A stretch of 64,000 nt of DNA from Nostoc sp. NIES-3756. Its GTDB lineage: Bacteria > Cyanobacteriota > Cyanobacteriia > Cyanobacteriales > Nostocaceae. A program made the translations under genes and the position numbers. The stretch spans positions 1,302,001 to 1,366,000 of the forward strand of contig NZ_AP017295.1 in assembly GCF_001548375.1 (NCBI RefSeq), given 5' to 3'. Shown piece after piece: positions 1 to 12,727 of this stretch (its first letter is position 1; each line of letters starts with the position of its first letter). Under the pieces are notes generated by a model. The model had not been told where the DNA came from and did no database searches. It saw only the letters and a program-made list of their open reading frames with translations.

Positions 1-440
1 CTTAGCGCATCTACTTGTTGCTCCAAAGAAGCTAGAGCTTGCTGTTTTTGCTGCTCAATTTCACTAGCAGCTTGCTCTTTTTGTGCTATTGCTTCTTGTT
101 GAGCTGCTGCTATTTTTTGTGCAGCGATTTTTTGGGCTTCAGCTTGAGCGTCAGCAATAATTGTTTGTGCTTGCCGTCTAGCTCCTGCTAACTCTTGCTC
201 ATAAGCCTCTGCTAATTTCTGAGCTTTGGACAAACGCTCTTGGGCTTCTAATTGATTGTTACGGACATACTCATTCCGTCCATCAATAGCATTACCCAAA
301 GGTTTGTAGAGAGTAGCATTTAATATCAGAGCTAACACTAGAAACTGGATTGCCATCAAGGGTAAGGTAGCATCTAAATCAAACAGCCCGCCTTCCTTAG
401 CAACCTCTTCCACCGCCAATAAGGTGATCCAATGTGTCAT
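1..440 (-). CDS. atpG: ATP synthase F0 subunit b' (partial, runs off the window start)
   Basis: Peripheral-stalk b' subunit of the thylakoid F0F1 ATP synthase. The frame opens with [20 protein letters not shown], one hydrophobic membrane segment follows (about residues 25-45), and then a long charged Glu/Ala/Gln-rich coiled coil reaches the window edge with no stop, so the last residues are missing. Cyanobacteria, like chloroplasts, carry two different b-type subunits; this short-N-terminus form in front of the c-subunit gene is b'. It lies 113 bases downstream of atpH in the same minus-strand operon. The product is clear; the 3' end is outside the window. Confidence 0.93.
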   Translation of the reverse strand, partial: MTHWITLLAVEEVAKEGGLFDLDATLPLMAIQFLVLALILNATLYKPLGNAIDGRNEYVRNNQLEAQERLSKAQKLAEAYEQELAGARRQAQTIIADAQAEAQKIAAQKIAAAQQEAIAQKEQAASEIEQQKQQALASLEQQVDAL

Positions 441-553
441 GTTTGCTGTTTCCTATCTACTATGTTAGCCCTGAGTCTGAGTTGTAAGTTATGAGTTAGA
501 GTTAAACGCTTAACTTCTAACTCCTAACTATTCACTCAGCACTCAGTACTGAA

Positions 554-811
<258 letters not shown>

Positions 812-846
812 TTACTTTAATGAAACGAATGGTTTTGTCTGATGTT

Positions 847-888
847 AGTTGTCAGTTGTCAGTTGTCAGTCGTCAGTTGTTAGTTGTC
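847..888. repeat. heptamer tandem repeat (AGTTGTC-type, six units)
   Basis: Six consecutive 7-bp units, mostly AGTTGTC with single-base variants (AGTCGTC, AGTTGTT), lie between atpH and atpB, followed to about 935 by looser copies of the related ATGACTA/TGACCTA heptamers. Such short tandemly repeated repetitive sequences are well known in heterocystous cyanobacteria. They recur at many gene borders in this window. Confidence 0.85.
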
Positions 889-928
889 ATTTACTAATGA
901 CCTATGACTGATGACTAATGACCTATGA

Positions 929-1684
929 CTAATGATGTCCCTCATGCTCTTCGCCATGATGATCTTCCATCGCTTCACCGATGTAAGCAGCAGCTAAAGT
1001 AGCAAAAATTAGTGCCTGGATAGCGCTAGTAAATAGCCCCAAAGCCATTACTGGCAGAGGTACAAATAAAGGCACTAGTAATACCAGTACGCCCACTACA
1101 AGTTCATCAGCTAAAATGTTACCGAATAAACGGAAACTTAGGGACAGGGGTTTGGTGAAATCTTCAATGATTTTGAATGGCAACATGAACGATACGGGCT
1201 GAACATAGTTGCCAAAATACCCCAATCCTTTCTTGCTGAATCCCGCATAAAAATATGCTAAAGATGTCAACAATGCTAATGCAACAGTTGTATTGATGTC
1301 GCTTGTCGGTGCTGTTAATTCTCCTTCTGGCAAATGAATTAGCTTGAAGGGAACTAACGCTCCTGACCAATTTGACACAAAAATGAACAAAAACAAAGTG
1401 CCAACGAAAGGCACCCAGGGGCGATATTCTTTTTCGCCAATCTGGTTTTTTGCCAAATCCCGAATAAATTCCAGTGCATACTCCATGAGGTTCTGTATGC
1501 CACCAGGAATCCGTTTAATGTTACTGCTTGCAGCCAAAGAAGCTAGAACTAGCACGCCAATAACAAACCAGGATGTGAGAAAGACCTGACCGTGCAATTT
1601 TAAGTTTCCTATTTGCCAGTACAGATGTTTTCCCACTTCCAATTCGGCAAGTGGAACAGAGTAAAAGTTCAGAAAATTCAACAT
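929..1684 (-). CDS. atpB: ATP synthase F0 subunit a
   Basis: Membrane stator subunit that forms the two proton half-channels against the c-ring. It has 251 residues, about the usual length, and five or six hydrophobic segments. The essential channel arginine is visible as Arg185 in [15 protein letters not shown], the family signature. The C-terminus is His/Glu-rich ([12 protein letters not shown]). It follows atp1 by 56 bases and precedes atpH. It is named atpI in chloroplast nomenclature. Confidence 0.98.
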   Translation of the reverse strand: MLNFLNFYSVPLAELEVGKHLYWQIGNLKLHGQVFLTSWFVIGVLVLASLAASSNIKRIPGGIQNLMEYALEFIRDLAKNQIGEKEYRPWVPFVGTLFLFIFVSNWSGALVPFKLIHLPEGELTAPTSDINTTVALALLTSLAYFYAGFSKKGLGYFGNYVQPVSFMLPFKIIEDFTKPLSLSFRLFGNILADELVVGVLVLLVPLFVPLPVMALGLFTSAIQALIFATLAAAYIGEAMEDHHGEEHEGHH

Positions 1685-1740
1685 TTTCCTTCCATTTCGA
1701 TTGCTTCTCCAATTAATATTAACCGGAGAATAGGAGCCTT

Positions 1741-2244
1741 TTAAGGTTGCCGGAGCTTTGGCGGGTCAGAGATAAACGCCACCCTAACTACATAGATAAT
1801 AAGCGTTGCTTTGTAAGTGAGAAATCCCAAAAATATGGGCATTATTTGCAGTTGATTCCACCGCGATGCCAGCAAAATCAGAACTATTAATAACGCCAAC
1901 CGAGTTTTACTCAGTGACTGTTTTTCTCTACCTAAACGCTCAACATCTTTTGCCAACATCCTCAAGTAAACCACACCTGTACACGCACCTAATAAATAAT
2001 TCAGGGCAATGTTCAAGGAGTAAAAAATCCACACAGAGACAAAAATAACCCCTGTTAAGACAAGCGTGATTAACAACAACTCTTGGTAGAGTTGATAAAA
2101 CTCCTGCATAGAAGAGTTTGCTGGTTCTGTGTCCTCAAAACCAGGTTGAGTCTCTTGTCGTGTTGTCGGAGTGGGTGCAATTGGTTCTTCTGACAAGCTC
2201 ACGGGACTTGAAACCAGTACAGCTAACTTATTATGACTGCACAT
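1741..2244 (-). CDS. atp1: ATP synthase assembly protein I (Atp1)
   Basis: First gene of the ATP synthase operon. Atp1/AtpI-type proteins are small four-helix membrane proteins that help assemble the c-ring. Here 167 residues comprise a polar N-terminus of about 45 residues, then paired hydrophobic segments ([37 protein letters not shown]) and a second pair near the C-terminus. Residues such as the [20 protein letters not shown] stretch are typical of the cyanobacterial form. ATG 2244 gives the full frame; an internal ATG ([11 protein letters not shown], residue 46) is an alternative start closer to the conserved core. Confidence 0.85.
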   Translation of the reverse strand: MCSHNKLAVLVSSPVSLSEEPIAPTPTTRQETQPGFEDTEPANSSMQEFYQLYQELLLITLVLTGVIFVSVWIFYSLNIALNYLLGACTGVVYLRMLAKDVERLGREKQSLSKTRLALLIVLILLASRWNQLQIMPIFLGFLTYKATLIIYVVRVAFISDPPKLRQP

Positions 2245-2915
2245 TCAGTCAGCTGAATCATATCACGATCCGGTAACAATACTTTAGAAAAAAACAATTA
2301 ACTTCTTTTCAAGGTCATAGGGAGAGGCTAGAGGTTAGAGGCTAGGAGCTAGCAGTTTGAGAGTCGAGGCTTGCATAGCTTTATTGTGCTATTTTACACA
2401 AACTAATTTTTTCTAGTCTCTCATGCTTCCTGAAAATCCCAGATTTGCCTAATTTTGATGATTAACTATCCTCCAATCTTTATTACGTAAGGTCTAGAGA
2501 GTGCTGATGGAGCCAGAGTTTATAAAATCAGCTAGTGTTCGAGGCGTAATCACACTACTGCTAAATTTTCATCAACTCCGACTTGTAGAGTTTTACATCC
2601 CCAGTTGGCTTGGCAACTACTAGACACACTTCTACTTTACATGAGATTTAGGAAAACGGGTTGTAGGCGATCAGCGTTCGCGGAGCGTCCCGTAGGGAAG
2701 CTGGGCGTTTACGCCATCGCCCTTCGTATTTTTTAACGCGAGTTCGATGAAAAAATCGACCCCTCTCCAAACCTCTCTCCTTGTAGGGGAGAGGCTTTAA
2801 AATATTTATTTTTTAGTCGCCGTTACAGCGTACGGAAAGGTCATCGAACGTTTTTGAGGAGGGTGTAGGGGTTTTAGTTTCTACACACCTTTTATGGTGC
2901 TTAGTTATAGCGTAA
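2245..2915. other. 671-bp intergenic stretch with a short palindromic repeat
   Basis: This lies upstream of the ATP synthase operon and downstream of the methyltransferase gene, so the operon promoter should be in its left part. It contains AGGCTAGAG-type short repeats (about 2325-2350), a 38-codon open frame at 2507-2623 with no family resemblance, and a repeat block at about 2664-2722 rich in GCGATC and GGCG palindromes. A further repeat of the CCTCTCC/GGAGAGG kind lies at about 2760-2800. I see no convincing gene. Confidence 0.6.
2664..2722. repeat. dispersed palindromic repeat mosaic (GCG-TTCGCG-GAGCG type)
   Basis: A G+C-richer block in an A+T-rich spacer, made of short nested palindromes (GCGATC ... 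GTTCGCGGAGCG ... CCCGTAGGG ... GGGCGTTTACGCC ... GATCGCC-like ends). Related blocks recur at 21181-21222, 26491-26540, 32872-32925, 35220-35253 and 55150-55230, always between genes. They look like the small dispersed palindromic repeats typical of Nostoc genomes. Confidence 0.7.
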
Positions 2916-4118
2916 TTATGCAGGTATGAGTATGATTAGCTGTTGTTTAATCAGGTTTCTAACTTCATCTAAGCTTATTTGCACAGTTGATAATATATCC
3001 GTCATCGTGGAACTACCATTACACTTTTGTAAAAATTCAAACTCTGCTGTTGATAGGTTTACAACTTGGTATTCGTAATTAAATAATACTTGGCTGGGAA
3101 ATCCATCAGTACAAGGATTTAGTTCAGGAATTGCTTGTAGTAAGGCTTTATCATCTGACCAGTCGGTTTTGGTGATGGGTGGACGACCAAGGAAAAATTC
3201 GTAATGCGTGACTTCTGGGTCTAGTAATTCTATTAAACGGTAACGTTGGCGTTGGCAAGGCCTGCCGGAGGCATCGCTCAACTCTCCCGCCCGTTGTATT
3301 AGCTCTGGTGCTTTCCCCAAAAGCCTGTCTAAATTCCAAAAACCGGGATTGGAAAAACCGATAAAATCTAATCCTGAAGCGTCAATTAATTCAAACAGGG
3401 TATCAATGTTGTAGTCAATCTCTTGGGGATGAACATACATATCCGCAAAGCATTCATCCCGTTGGTTTTCCATTGCCCAACGCTCTTTTTCACGTTTGAC
3501 AAGACGGTTGTTTTCTGGTAATGAAGCGAATATTTGCCGACCGACTTGTACACCATCACGATAGTCGCCTCGTTTATCGTTTTGCAGGAGTGCGATCGCT
3601 TTTTGCATCAGTTGAATTTCCCAGCGTCCCAACTCCCCATACACAAAAATGTGCATCAAGCCACCAGGAGCTAATTTTTTCGCCAAAGCTTGAATACCGC
3701 GAATTGGGTCAGGTAGGTGATGTAACACTCCCACGCAGTTAATTAAATCAAACTCACCCGGTAACTGTTCCACATCGTACAAGCTCAGGTGATGAAACTC
3801 AACGCGGTTTGCACCGGAACGCTGACAACGTTCTTTGGCAACTGCTAAAGTACCCGCACTTAAATCAATTCCCACCACCTGCGCTTGCGGGTTGAGATGT
3901 ACTAAATATTCTGTCCCCACACCTGAACCACAACCAGCATCCAAAATACGGATATCTTGCTTTGCTGGTTTGCGTCCTGTACAAAAACTGTAAGCTGCTA
4001 GCCAATTCCAGCGCCAGTTGTAACCGGGTGGCGGTTCATCGAGGATGGGTTCTGGTGGGAATGGGTATGTATCGTAGAGTTTGGCTACAGCACTACTTAC
4101 AGCTTGAGAATCAGACAT
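2916..4118 (-). CDS. class I SAM-dependent methyltransferase
   Basis: The N-terminal half is a Rossmann-type methyltransferase fold. Motif I is ILDAGCGSGVGTEYL, with the acidic ribose-binding end of strand 2 in VVGIDLSAGTL and the post-motif NCVGVLHHLPDPIRGIQALAKKLAPGG. The C-terminal 170 residues are an extra domain ending with a winged-helix-like region (TAEFEFLQKCNGSSTMTDI...). The substrate is not evident. ATG 4118 (MSDSQAVSSAV) is preferred over the upstream TTG at 4130, giving 400 residues. It sits alone on the minus strand between the ATP synthase operon and a divergent ComB-like gene. Confidence 0.85.
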   Translation of the reverse strand: MSDSQAVSSAVAKLYDTYPFPPEPILDEPPPGYNWRWNWLAAYSFCTGRKPAKQDIRILDAGCGSGVGTEYLVHLNPQAQVVGIDLSAGTLAVAKERCQRSGANRVEFHHLSLYDVEQLPGEFDLINCVGVLHHLPDPIRGIQALAKKLAPGGLMHIFVYGELGRWEIQLMQKAIALLQNDKRGDYRDGVQVGRQIFASLPENNRLVKREKERWAMENQRDECFADMYVHPQEIDYNIDTLFELIDASGLDFIGFSNPGFWNLDRLLGKAPELIQRAGELSDASGRPCQRQRYRLIELLDPEVTHYEFFLGRPPITKTDWSDDKALLQAIPELNPCTDGFPSQVLFNYEYQVVNLSTAEFEFLQKCNGSSTMTDILSTVQISLDEVRNLIKQQLIILIPA

Positions 4119-4292
4119 GATGAGGTACAACGCAGCATTTCTGAGTTTAACGGATAGGGGTAATTAGGGCAAAGGTTGATATTAGACCTGTTGCATAAAT
4201 ACTTTTAGAGTTATTTACTAACGCTGACTTTTAATGATCACTTAGCACTAAAGTGCTTACTACGAACTGGAATATTGTTTTAGCACGCACTT

Positions 4293-5018
4293 ATGATTTA
4301 CGATCAGTCTGAGTTTGATTTGCGCTGTGAGTGGGGTTCACAAGGTGTTGCTCAACTTGCACCTATTAGTGATGTAGTTGTGATACTTAATGTTCTCTCT
4401 TTTTCTACTTGTGTAGAGGTGGCTACTAATAACGGTGCAATCATTTTTCCATACCCAATGAAGGATGAATCAGTCGTTGATTATGCCAAGTCGATACAAG
4501 CAGAATTAGCTAGTCATAGACAACTTTGGACAACAACTGGCTATTCTCTATCACCTAAATCTTTACTTGAGATTCCATCTGGAACTCGGTTAGTTTTACC
4601 TTCAGCTAATGGTTCTTTTCTCACCTTGCAAACTGGAACTACACCAACTTTAGCGGGTTGTTTACGTAATTGCGAAGCTGTAGCCAAGGTAGCTCAAAGT
4701 TATGGTAAAAAAATAGCTGTGATTCCGGCTGGGGAAAGGTTGAAAGATGACAACAGCCTACGCCCTGCTTTTGAAGATTTGCTAGGCGCTGGGGCAATCC
4801 TCAGTTATTTACAGGGCAGTTTATCACCAGAGGCTGAAGTTGCTGTGGCAACATTCCAGGCTTTTCACAAGGATATATTCGGTTATTTACGACGACGCAG
4901 TTCTGGTAAGGAGTTGATTACAAAAGGGTATGAGTCAGACGTAGAAATCGCCTCAGCTTACAATATCAGCGATTGCGTACCTGTGTTCACTGATAAGACT
5001 TATATCCAAAGGACATAA
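4293..5018 (+). CDS. ComB-like (2-phosphosulfolactate phosphatase family) protein
   Basis: A 241-residue protein resembling the ComB family. The first strand (DVVVILNVLSFSTCVEVATNN) corresponds to the family's VxIDVLRxxTT region. A later LPSANGS matches the NGT/NGS loop, and AGCLRNCEAVAKVA, IAVIPAGE and EDLLGAGAIL follow in the family's order. ComB hydrolyses phosphosulfolactate in coenzyme M synthesis, but cyanobacteria do not make coenzyme M, so the real substrate is unknown. In the first motif the usual Asp is replaced (ILNVLS rather than IDVLR), so catalysis may have changed. It stands alone, with no operon partner. Confidence 0.7.
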   Translation: MIYDQSEFDLRCEWGSQGVAQLAPISDVVVILNVLSFSTCVEVATNNGAIIFPYPMKDESVVDYAKSIQAELASHRQLWTTTGYSLSPKSLLEIPSGTRLVLPSANGSFLTLQTGTTPTLAGCLRNCEAVAKVAQSYGKKIAVIPAGERLKDDNSLRPAFEDLLGAGAILSYLQGSLSPEAEVAVATFQAFHKDIFGYLRRRSSGKELITKGYESDVEIASAYNISDCVPVFTDKTYIQRT

Positions 5019-8827
<3,809 letters not shown>

Positions 8828-8845
8828 TTTGTAAAGCTCCGGTGC

Positions 8846-8975
8846 GTTTTCAAACAATATGATCCCCCCAACCCCCCTTAAAAAGGGGGGCTAAAACCGT
8901 TATCAAGTCCCCCTTTTTAAGGGGGATTTAGGGGGATCTAAAAATACTTGATGTCGCAACGAGTAGTTTGAAAAC
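8846..8975. repeat. nested palindromic (MITE-like) element downstream of apcE
   Basis: The outer pair is a perfect 10-bp inverted repeat, GTTTTCAAAC (8846-8855) and GTTTGAAAAC (8966-8975). Inside it, 8861-8938 is a long imperfect palindrome that begins GATCCCCCC and ends GGGGGATC, with CCCCCTTAAAAAGGGGG-type arms on both sides. The inner element resembles a GATCCCCC/CCCCCTTAAAAAGGGGG repeat that is very common in Nostocales genomes. It contains no open frame. It may also act as a transcription end for apcE. Confidence 0.75.
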
Positions 8976-8990
8976 AAGCTCCAAGAAAAT

Positions 8991-9025
8991 GAGGGACTGG
9001 GTAAAAAAACAATATCCAATCCCTC
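8991..9025 (+). terminator. stem-loop after apcE
   Basis: GAGGGACTGG (8991-9000) pairs with CCAATCCCTC (9016-9025) with one mismatch around a 15-base loop. No long T-run follows, so it is either a weak intrinsic terminator for apcE or an RNA-stability hairpin between apcE and apcA. Confidence 0.4.
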
Positions 9026-9232
9026 GCTTTGCCGTGTCTGTTGTTGCAAGGATGGCAAATCTGAAACAAATATTACAAAGTATTAAGATCAGTCATAAAT
9101 GCTCAACAGAATGCCGGAGAATATTTTGCGTAAGGTAGCTGAGTTTTAAAGCTTGTGTAGTTGTATTAACTCAAGCAAACTTGTAATGTAATCACTACAG
9201 TCACTTCTTTTACTGCTGTGCGTACAAGACAA

Positions 9233-9244
9233 GAGATTAATCTC
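9233..9244. promoter_or_regulatory. 12-bp perfect palindrome upstream of apcA
   Basis: GAGATTAATCTC lies 72 bases ahead of the apcA start, in the spacer expected to hold the strong apcA promoter. It could be an operator or part of the leader RNA. The role is inferred only from position and symmetry. Confidence 0.3.
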
Positions 9245-9315
9245 AGTCACCCAAATTTAAAATCGCACCAGTTTAATCAAATTCTGGTTTCATTTCGTAC
9301 TGGAGGAATCCATTA

Positions 9316-9801
9316 ATGAGTATCGTCACGAAGTCCATCGTGAATGCTGATGCAGAAGCCCGCTACCTCAGCCCTGGCGAATTAGATCGGATCAAGAGCT
9401 TTGTTGCTGGTGGTCAACAACGCCTCCGCATCGCGCAAACTTTGACCGACAACCGCGAACGTTTGGTTAAGCAAGCTGGCGATCAATTGTTCCAAAAACG
9501 CCCTGATGTTGTTTCTCCTGGTGGTAACGCTTACGGTCAAGAATTGACAGCTACCTGTCTGCGTGACCTAGACTATTACCTCCGTCTTGTTACCTACGGA
9601 ATCGTTGCTGGCGACGTTACTCCTATTGAAGAAATCGGTGTAATCGGTGTTCGTGAGATGTACAAATCTCTCGGTACTCCTATCGAGGCAGTTGGTGAAG
9701 GTGTACGTGCATTGAAAAATGCTGCTTCCACCCTTCTGTCTGCTGAAGATGCAGCTGAAGCTGGCTCTTACTTTGACTACGTAGTAGGCGCGTTGTCATA
9801 G
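9316..9801 (+). CDS. apcA: allophycocyanin alpha subunit
   Basis: Core light-harvesting subunit; with ApcB it forms the allophycocyanin trimers of the phycobilisome core. At 161 residues it has the family length. The phycocyanobilin-binding Cys81 is in [14 protein letters not shown], and the globin-like helices are conserved throughout. A strong ribosome-binding site (TGGAGGAATCCATTA before ATG) fits very high expression. It is 63 bases upstream of apcB and almost certainly cotranscribed. Confidence 0.99.
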   Translation: MSIVTKSIVNADAEARYLSPGELDRIKSFVAGGQQRLRIAQTLTDNRERLVKQAGDQLFQKRPDVVSPGGNAYGQELTATCLRDLDYYLRLVTYGIVAGDVTPIEEIGVIGVREMYKSLGTPIEAVGEGVRALKNAASTLLSAEDAAEAGSYFDYVVGALS

Positions 9802-9864
9802 TCGTTAGTTTCCCTGCTGGAACTGGAATATTGCAATAAGGTTGGAAATAAGGAATTAACAACA

Positions 9865-10353
9865 ATGGCTCAAGATGCAATCACCGCCGTCATTAACTCT
9901 GCTGACGTGCAAGGTAAGTACCTCGATACCGCAGCTTTAGAAAAGCTAAAAGCTTACTTCTCCACTGGTGAACTGCGTGTACGTGCAGCTACAACCATCA
10001 GCGCTAACGCTGCTGCGATCGTTAAAGAAGCTGTAGCTAAATCTTTGTTGTACTCTGACATCACCCGTCCCGGTGGTAACATGTACACCACTCGTCGTTA
10101 CGCTGCTTGTATCCGTGACTTGGATTACTACTTGCGTTACGCTACCTACGCTATGCTAGCTGGCGATCCTTCCATCCTCGACGAGCGTGTATTAAACGGT
10201 TTGAAAGAAACCTACAACTCCTTGGGTGTACCCATCGGCGCTACCGTACAAGCTATCCAAGCTATCAAAGAAGTAACCGCTAGCTTGGTTGGTGCTGACG
10301 CTGGTAAAGAAATGGGTGTTTACCTAGACTACATCTCCTCTGGCTTGAGCTAA
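9865..10353 (+). CDS. apcB: allophycocyanin beta subunit
   Basis: Partner of ApcA in the phycobilisome core. It has 162 residues, with chromophore-attaching Cys82 in [17 protein letters not shown]. Asn72 (RPGGNMYTT) is the residue that is N-methylated in beta phycobiliproteins. It follows apcA by 63 bases with an AAGGAATTAACAACA leader. The downstream gap holds a long stem-loop that separates it from apcC. Confidence 0.99.
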   Translation: MAQDAITAVINSADVQGKYLDTAALEKLKAYFSTGELRVRAATTISANAAAIVKEAVAKSLLYSDITRPGGNMYTTRRYAACIRDLDYYLRYATYAMLAGDPSILDERVLNGLKETYNSLGVPIGATVQAIQAIKEVTASLVGADAGKEMGVYLDYISSGLS

Positions 10354-10396
10354 GAGCAGTTGCGCACTTAATGTTTTAGGTGCGGCTTGATGAGGT

Positions 10397-10481
10397 CTGG
10401 AAATCAATCGTGAGTGCTAGGACGTTCTATTGCTTACAATTGATGAGTATAAGCGGTCTAGTATTGACGGTTGATTTCCAG
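10397..10481 (+). terminator. long stem-loop between apcB and apcC
   Basis: CTGGAAATCAATCGT (10397-10411) pairs with ACGGTTGATTTCCAG (10467-10481), 15 bp with one G-U, around a loop of about 55 bases. There is no T-run immediately after it. It fits a partial terminator, processing site or mRNA-stabilising hairpin that would let apcAB accumulate above apcABC. Confidence 0.5.
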
Positions 10482-10565
10482 CCTTGGAATGATAACTAAT
10501 AATTAACGCTCAAAATTTTTGAGATAAAGAATTTTTCCCAAAAAACTAATAGGAGATTCGCAATT

Positions 10566-10772
10566 ATGTCCCGTTTGTTTAAAATTACAGCTCTTGTTCC
10601 TAGCCTAAGCAGAACTCGTACCCAACGCGAACTACAAAATACCTATTTCACCAAGCTGGTTCCTTATGAAAACTGGTTCCGCGAACAACAGCGCATTCAA
10701 AAAGCAGGCGGCAAAATCATCAAAGTTGAATTGGCAACTGGTAAACAAGGCACAAATGCTGGGTTGTCTTAA
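10566..10772 (+). CDS. apcC: phycobilisome core linker LC (7.8 kDa)
   Basis: Small linker that fits into the cavity of the outer allophycocyanin trimers and caps core cylinders. It has 68 residues, the standard size, starting MSRLFKITALVPSLSRTRTQ and ending with the basic KIIKVELATGKQGTNAG tail (CpcD-type fold). The ribosome-binding site is TAGGAGATTCGCAATT before ATG. It is the last gene of the apc cluster and a terminator follows. Confidence 0.98.
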   Translation: MSRLFKITALVPSLSRTRTQRELQNTYFTKLVPYENWFREQQRIQKAGGKIIKVELATGKQGTNAGLS

Positions 10773-10807
10773 TTTCTATAGGTCAAAAATTATTATAGTT
10801 AAGTTAT

Positions 10808-10834
10808 GAGAGGGGTCTATTAGACCTCTTTTTT
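10808..10834 (+). terminator. intrinsic terminator of the apc cluster
   Basis: AGGGGTC pairs with GACCTCT (one G-U) around TATTA and is followed directly by a run of T residues. It is placed 36 bases after the apcC stop. Confidence 0.8.
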
Positions 10835-10934
10835 GTTCTCTGTGTTTCTGTGTCTCTGTGGTTAAAAGTATTGAAACGCGGAGGGGCGCGAAGGTTAGCG
10901 CAGAGGTTTAACTTAATTCAGCGAGGTTTGGTTT

Positions 10935-11750
10935 ATGAATTTCTCCTCAGCAAGACAATATTTTTATCAAGAGATTCAGCAATCTGAGGAGGATATTGAC
11001 CTGGCTAGGGCGGCTTTGTATATCGCTAAGGAAGAATATCCTAGATTGGATACGGAGGAGTATCTAAACGCTCTGGATACTATGGCGATGGAGGTTGAGG
11101 AGCGTTTACCATCTTCACGGTATCCGTTACGGGTAATCCAGGGTATTAATCAATATCTCTACGATGATTTGGGGTTTGCTGGGAATCAACAAGATTATTA
11201 TGACCCGCGCAATAGTTTTCTGAATGATGTTATCGAGCGTCGAGTGGGTATTCCTATCACTTTAGCTTTGGTTTACCTGGAGATTGCCAAGAGGATTGAT
11301 TTTCCAATGGAGGGGGTAGGCTTACCGGGACATTTCCTGATTCGTCCGGCTATCTCTGATATGGAGATTTTTGTTGATGCGTTTAATCGTGGTGAGGTGT
11401 TGTTTGCCCAAGATTGTCAGGATAAGCTAAATCAAATGTTTCAGCAGTCGGTAACTTTGCGACCGGAATTTTTAGCGACAATCAGCAAGCGGCAATTTTT
11501 GGCAAGAATGCTGACTAATCTGAAATATATTTATCTCAGGAAGCAAGATGTAGAAAAAAGCTTAAGTGTAGTTGAAAGAATTTTAGTGCTGTTTCCTGAA
11601 GCAACTTCAGAATTGCGCGATCGCGGTTTACTCTATTACCAGCTAGGCTACTATCCTCAAGCCAGCGAAGATTTAGAAACCTACCTAGCAAATGTACCCA
11701 ACGCTGAAGATGCAGCAACTATCCGGCGTTTGTTGGGAGAGATTAAGTAA
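10935..11750 (+). CDS. SirB1-family protein (transglutaminase-like core plus TPR)
   Basis: A 271-residue protein with the SirB1 N-terminal/transglutaminase-like core. NQYLYDDLGFAGN, NSFLNDVIERRVGIPITLALVYLEIAKR and GLPGHFLIR are the family's conserved blocks (about 75-150). The last 80 residues form TPR-like helices (SLSVVERILVLFPEATSELRDRGLLYYQLGYY). The biochemical role of this family is not established; enzymatic activity is doubtful. It follows apcC by 162 bases, beyond the terminator, so it is probably a separate unit. Confidence 0.8.
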   Translation: MNFSSARQYFYQEIQQSEEDIDLARAALYIAKEEYPRLDTEEYLNALDTMAMEVEERLPSSRYPLRVIQGINQYLYDDLGFAGNQQDYYDPRNSFLNDVIERRVGIPITLALVYLEIAKRIDFPMEGVGLPGHFLIRPAISDMEIFVDAFNRGEVLFAQDCQDKLNQMFQQSVTLRPEFLATISKRQFLARMLTNLKYIYLRKQDVEKSLSVVERILVLFPEATSELRDRGLLYYQLGYYPQASEDLETYLANVPNAEDAATIRRLLGEIK

Positions 11751-11799
11751 ACTGCTGAGTATTGCCAATTACCCATTACCAATTACCCATTACCAATGA

Positions 11800-12243
11800 C
11801 TATTGACTCTCTTCCGCTACCCTTTTTAGTCGTCTGAGTTGTGTTTCCATATCTTGTTTTGTCCAGGTGGCGGCGAAGGTGTTGAAGCCCCAGCTAACTA
11901 TGGGATTGGGTATGTCAAATTCAAAGCGGTTGAGTAGGCGGGTTCCTTTTTCTAGAGGTTGACATTCCCAGCGATCGCGTCCTTCAAAAAATCCTGTAAA
12001 TCCCCACACTACTAACCCTGGTTGACGTTCTACAACCACGCTGTTAAGGGTTGGCTGAATTAGGGGAATTTGGATGATGAAGCGGCTTTTACTACCAATA
12101 TCTGTACTCCATCTTTCTCCTACTGGTTCGCAGCGTAGTACAGGGTTCAGCCAACGGTGCATCAGGTTTAAATCTGTAAGACATCGTTCTACAGCGCTGG
12201 CTGTGGCGTTGATTTCAATTGATTGTTCTAAAACCTGGGACAT
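11800..12243 (-). CDS. SRPBCC (START-like) family protein
   Basis: A 147-residue helix-grip protein. The opening VLEQSIEINATASAVERCLTDLNLMHRWLNP is the typical first strand and helix of polyketide cyclase/dehydrase-type SRPBCC proteins, and the protein ends with a long amphipathic helix (TWTKQDMETQLRRLKRVAEE). Members bind hydrophobic ligands; no specific ligand can be inferred. It converges with the SirB1-type gene (49 bases between stops, filled with TACCCATTACCAAT heptamers). Confidence 0.75.
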   Translation of the reverse strand: MSQVLEQSIEINATASAVERCLTDLNLMHRWLNPVLRCEPVGERWSTDIGSKSRFIIQIPLIQPTLNSVVVERQPGLVVWGFTGFFEGRDRWECQPLEKGTRLLNRFEFDIPNPIVSWGFNTFAATWTKQDMETQLRRLKRVAEESQ

Positions 12244-12250
12244 GGGAATA

Positions 12251-12285
12251 ATTCGTAATTCGTAATTCGTAGTTCGTAGTTCGTA
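12251..12285. repeat. heptamer tandem repeat (ATTCGTA/GTTCGTA, five units)
   Basis: Five exact-length 7-bp units (ATTCGTA x3, GTTCGTA x2) immediately upstream of the SRPBCC gene. It belongs to the same family as the TTACGAA-type repeat near 21295-21329. Confidence 0.9.
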
Positions 12286-12424
12286 ATTAAGGCATATAGA
12301 AAAGGTCTTGGTATATTTGAGTGTGTATTACTTTACCCGATGGGGTGAAACAAGACAGCTTTTACTCATATCCTTAATTTGCTGTTGTATCACTTAGATT
12401 AACCTAATGTGAGTTTGGCTAATT

Positions 12425-12637
12425 TTATTTTAGGTCTACGTCTGTATCTTCGTGCTTGTGAGAAGGTTTAGATTGATTATGAGATTTAAGTGAGCCGAAG
12501 CTGTAAGCCATAGCTATTTTCACAATATCAAAATATGCTTGGTGGTTGTCTTTATTGATGATCGCTAAAGAAATTGACCCTGCAACTAAGATAATTAAGA
12601 TGGGGGAGAGTGGAGTATTTTTGAAGTTGTTTGTCAT
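12425..12637 (-). CDS. small membrane protein, unknown
   Basis: A 70-residue frame starting MTNNFKNTPLSPILIILVAG with one clear hydrophobic segment (about 11-27) and a polar, His-containing tail (SHKHEDTDVDLK). The ribosome-binding site is strong (TAGGAGGTATAAAC before ATG), which supports it as a real gene. I recognise no family. It follows another small membrane-protein gene on the same strand by about 90 bases and may be cotranscribed with it. Confidence 0.6.
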   Translation of the reverse strand: MTNNFKNTPLSPILIILVAGSISLAIINKDNHQAYFDIVKIAMAYSFGSLKSHNQSKPSHKHEDTDVDLK

Positions 12638-12727
12638 GTTTATACCTCCTAAGATTGTGAAACCTTTGGCTGGGGGAAGTGAGCCAAAGGCGGTAAGTTC
12701 AAATTCATGTGGAATCGAGAAGCAAAA

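Noticed and set aside
12251..12285. Tandem repeats that could be mistaken for a CRISPR array
   Set aside because: Seven-base units without spacers; no Cas genes. The same holds for 847-888, 21295-21329, 29344-29378 and 29929-29968.
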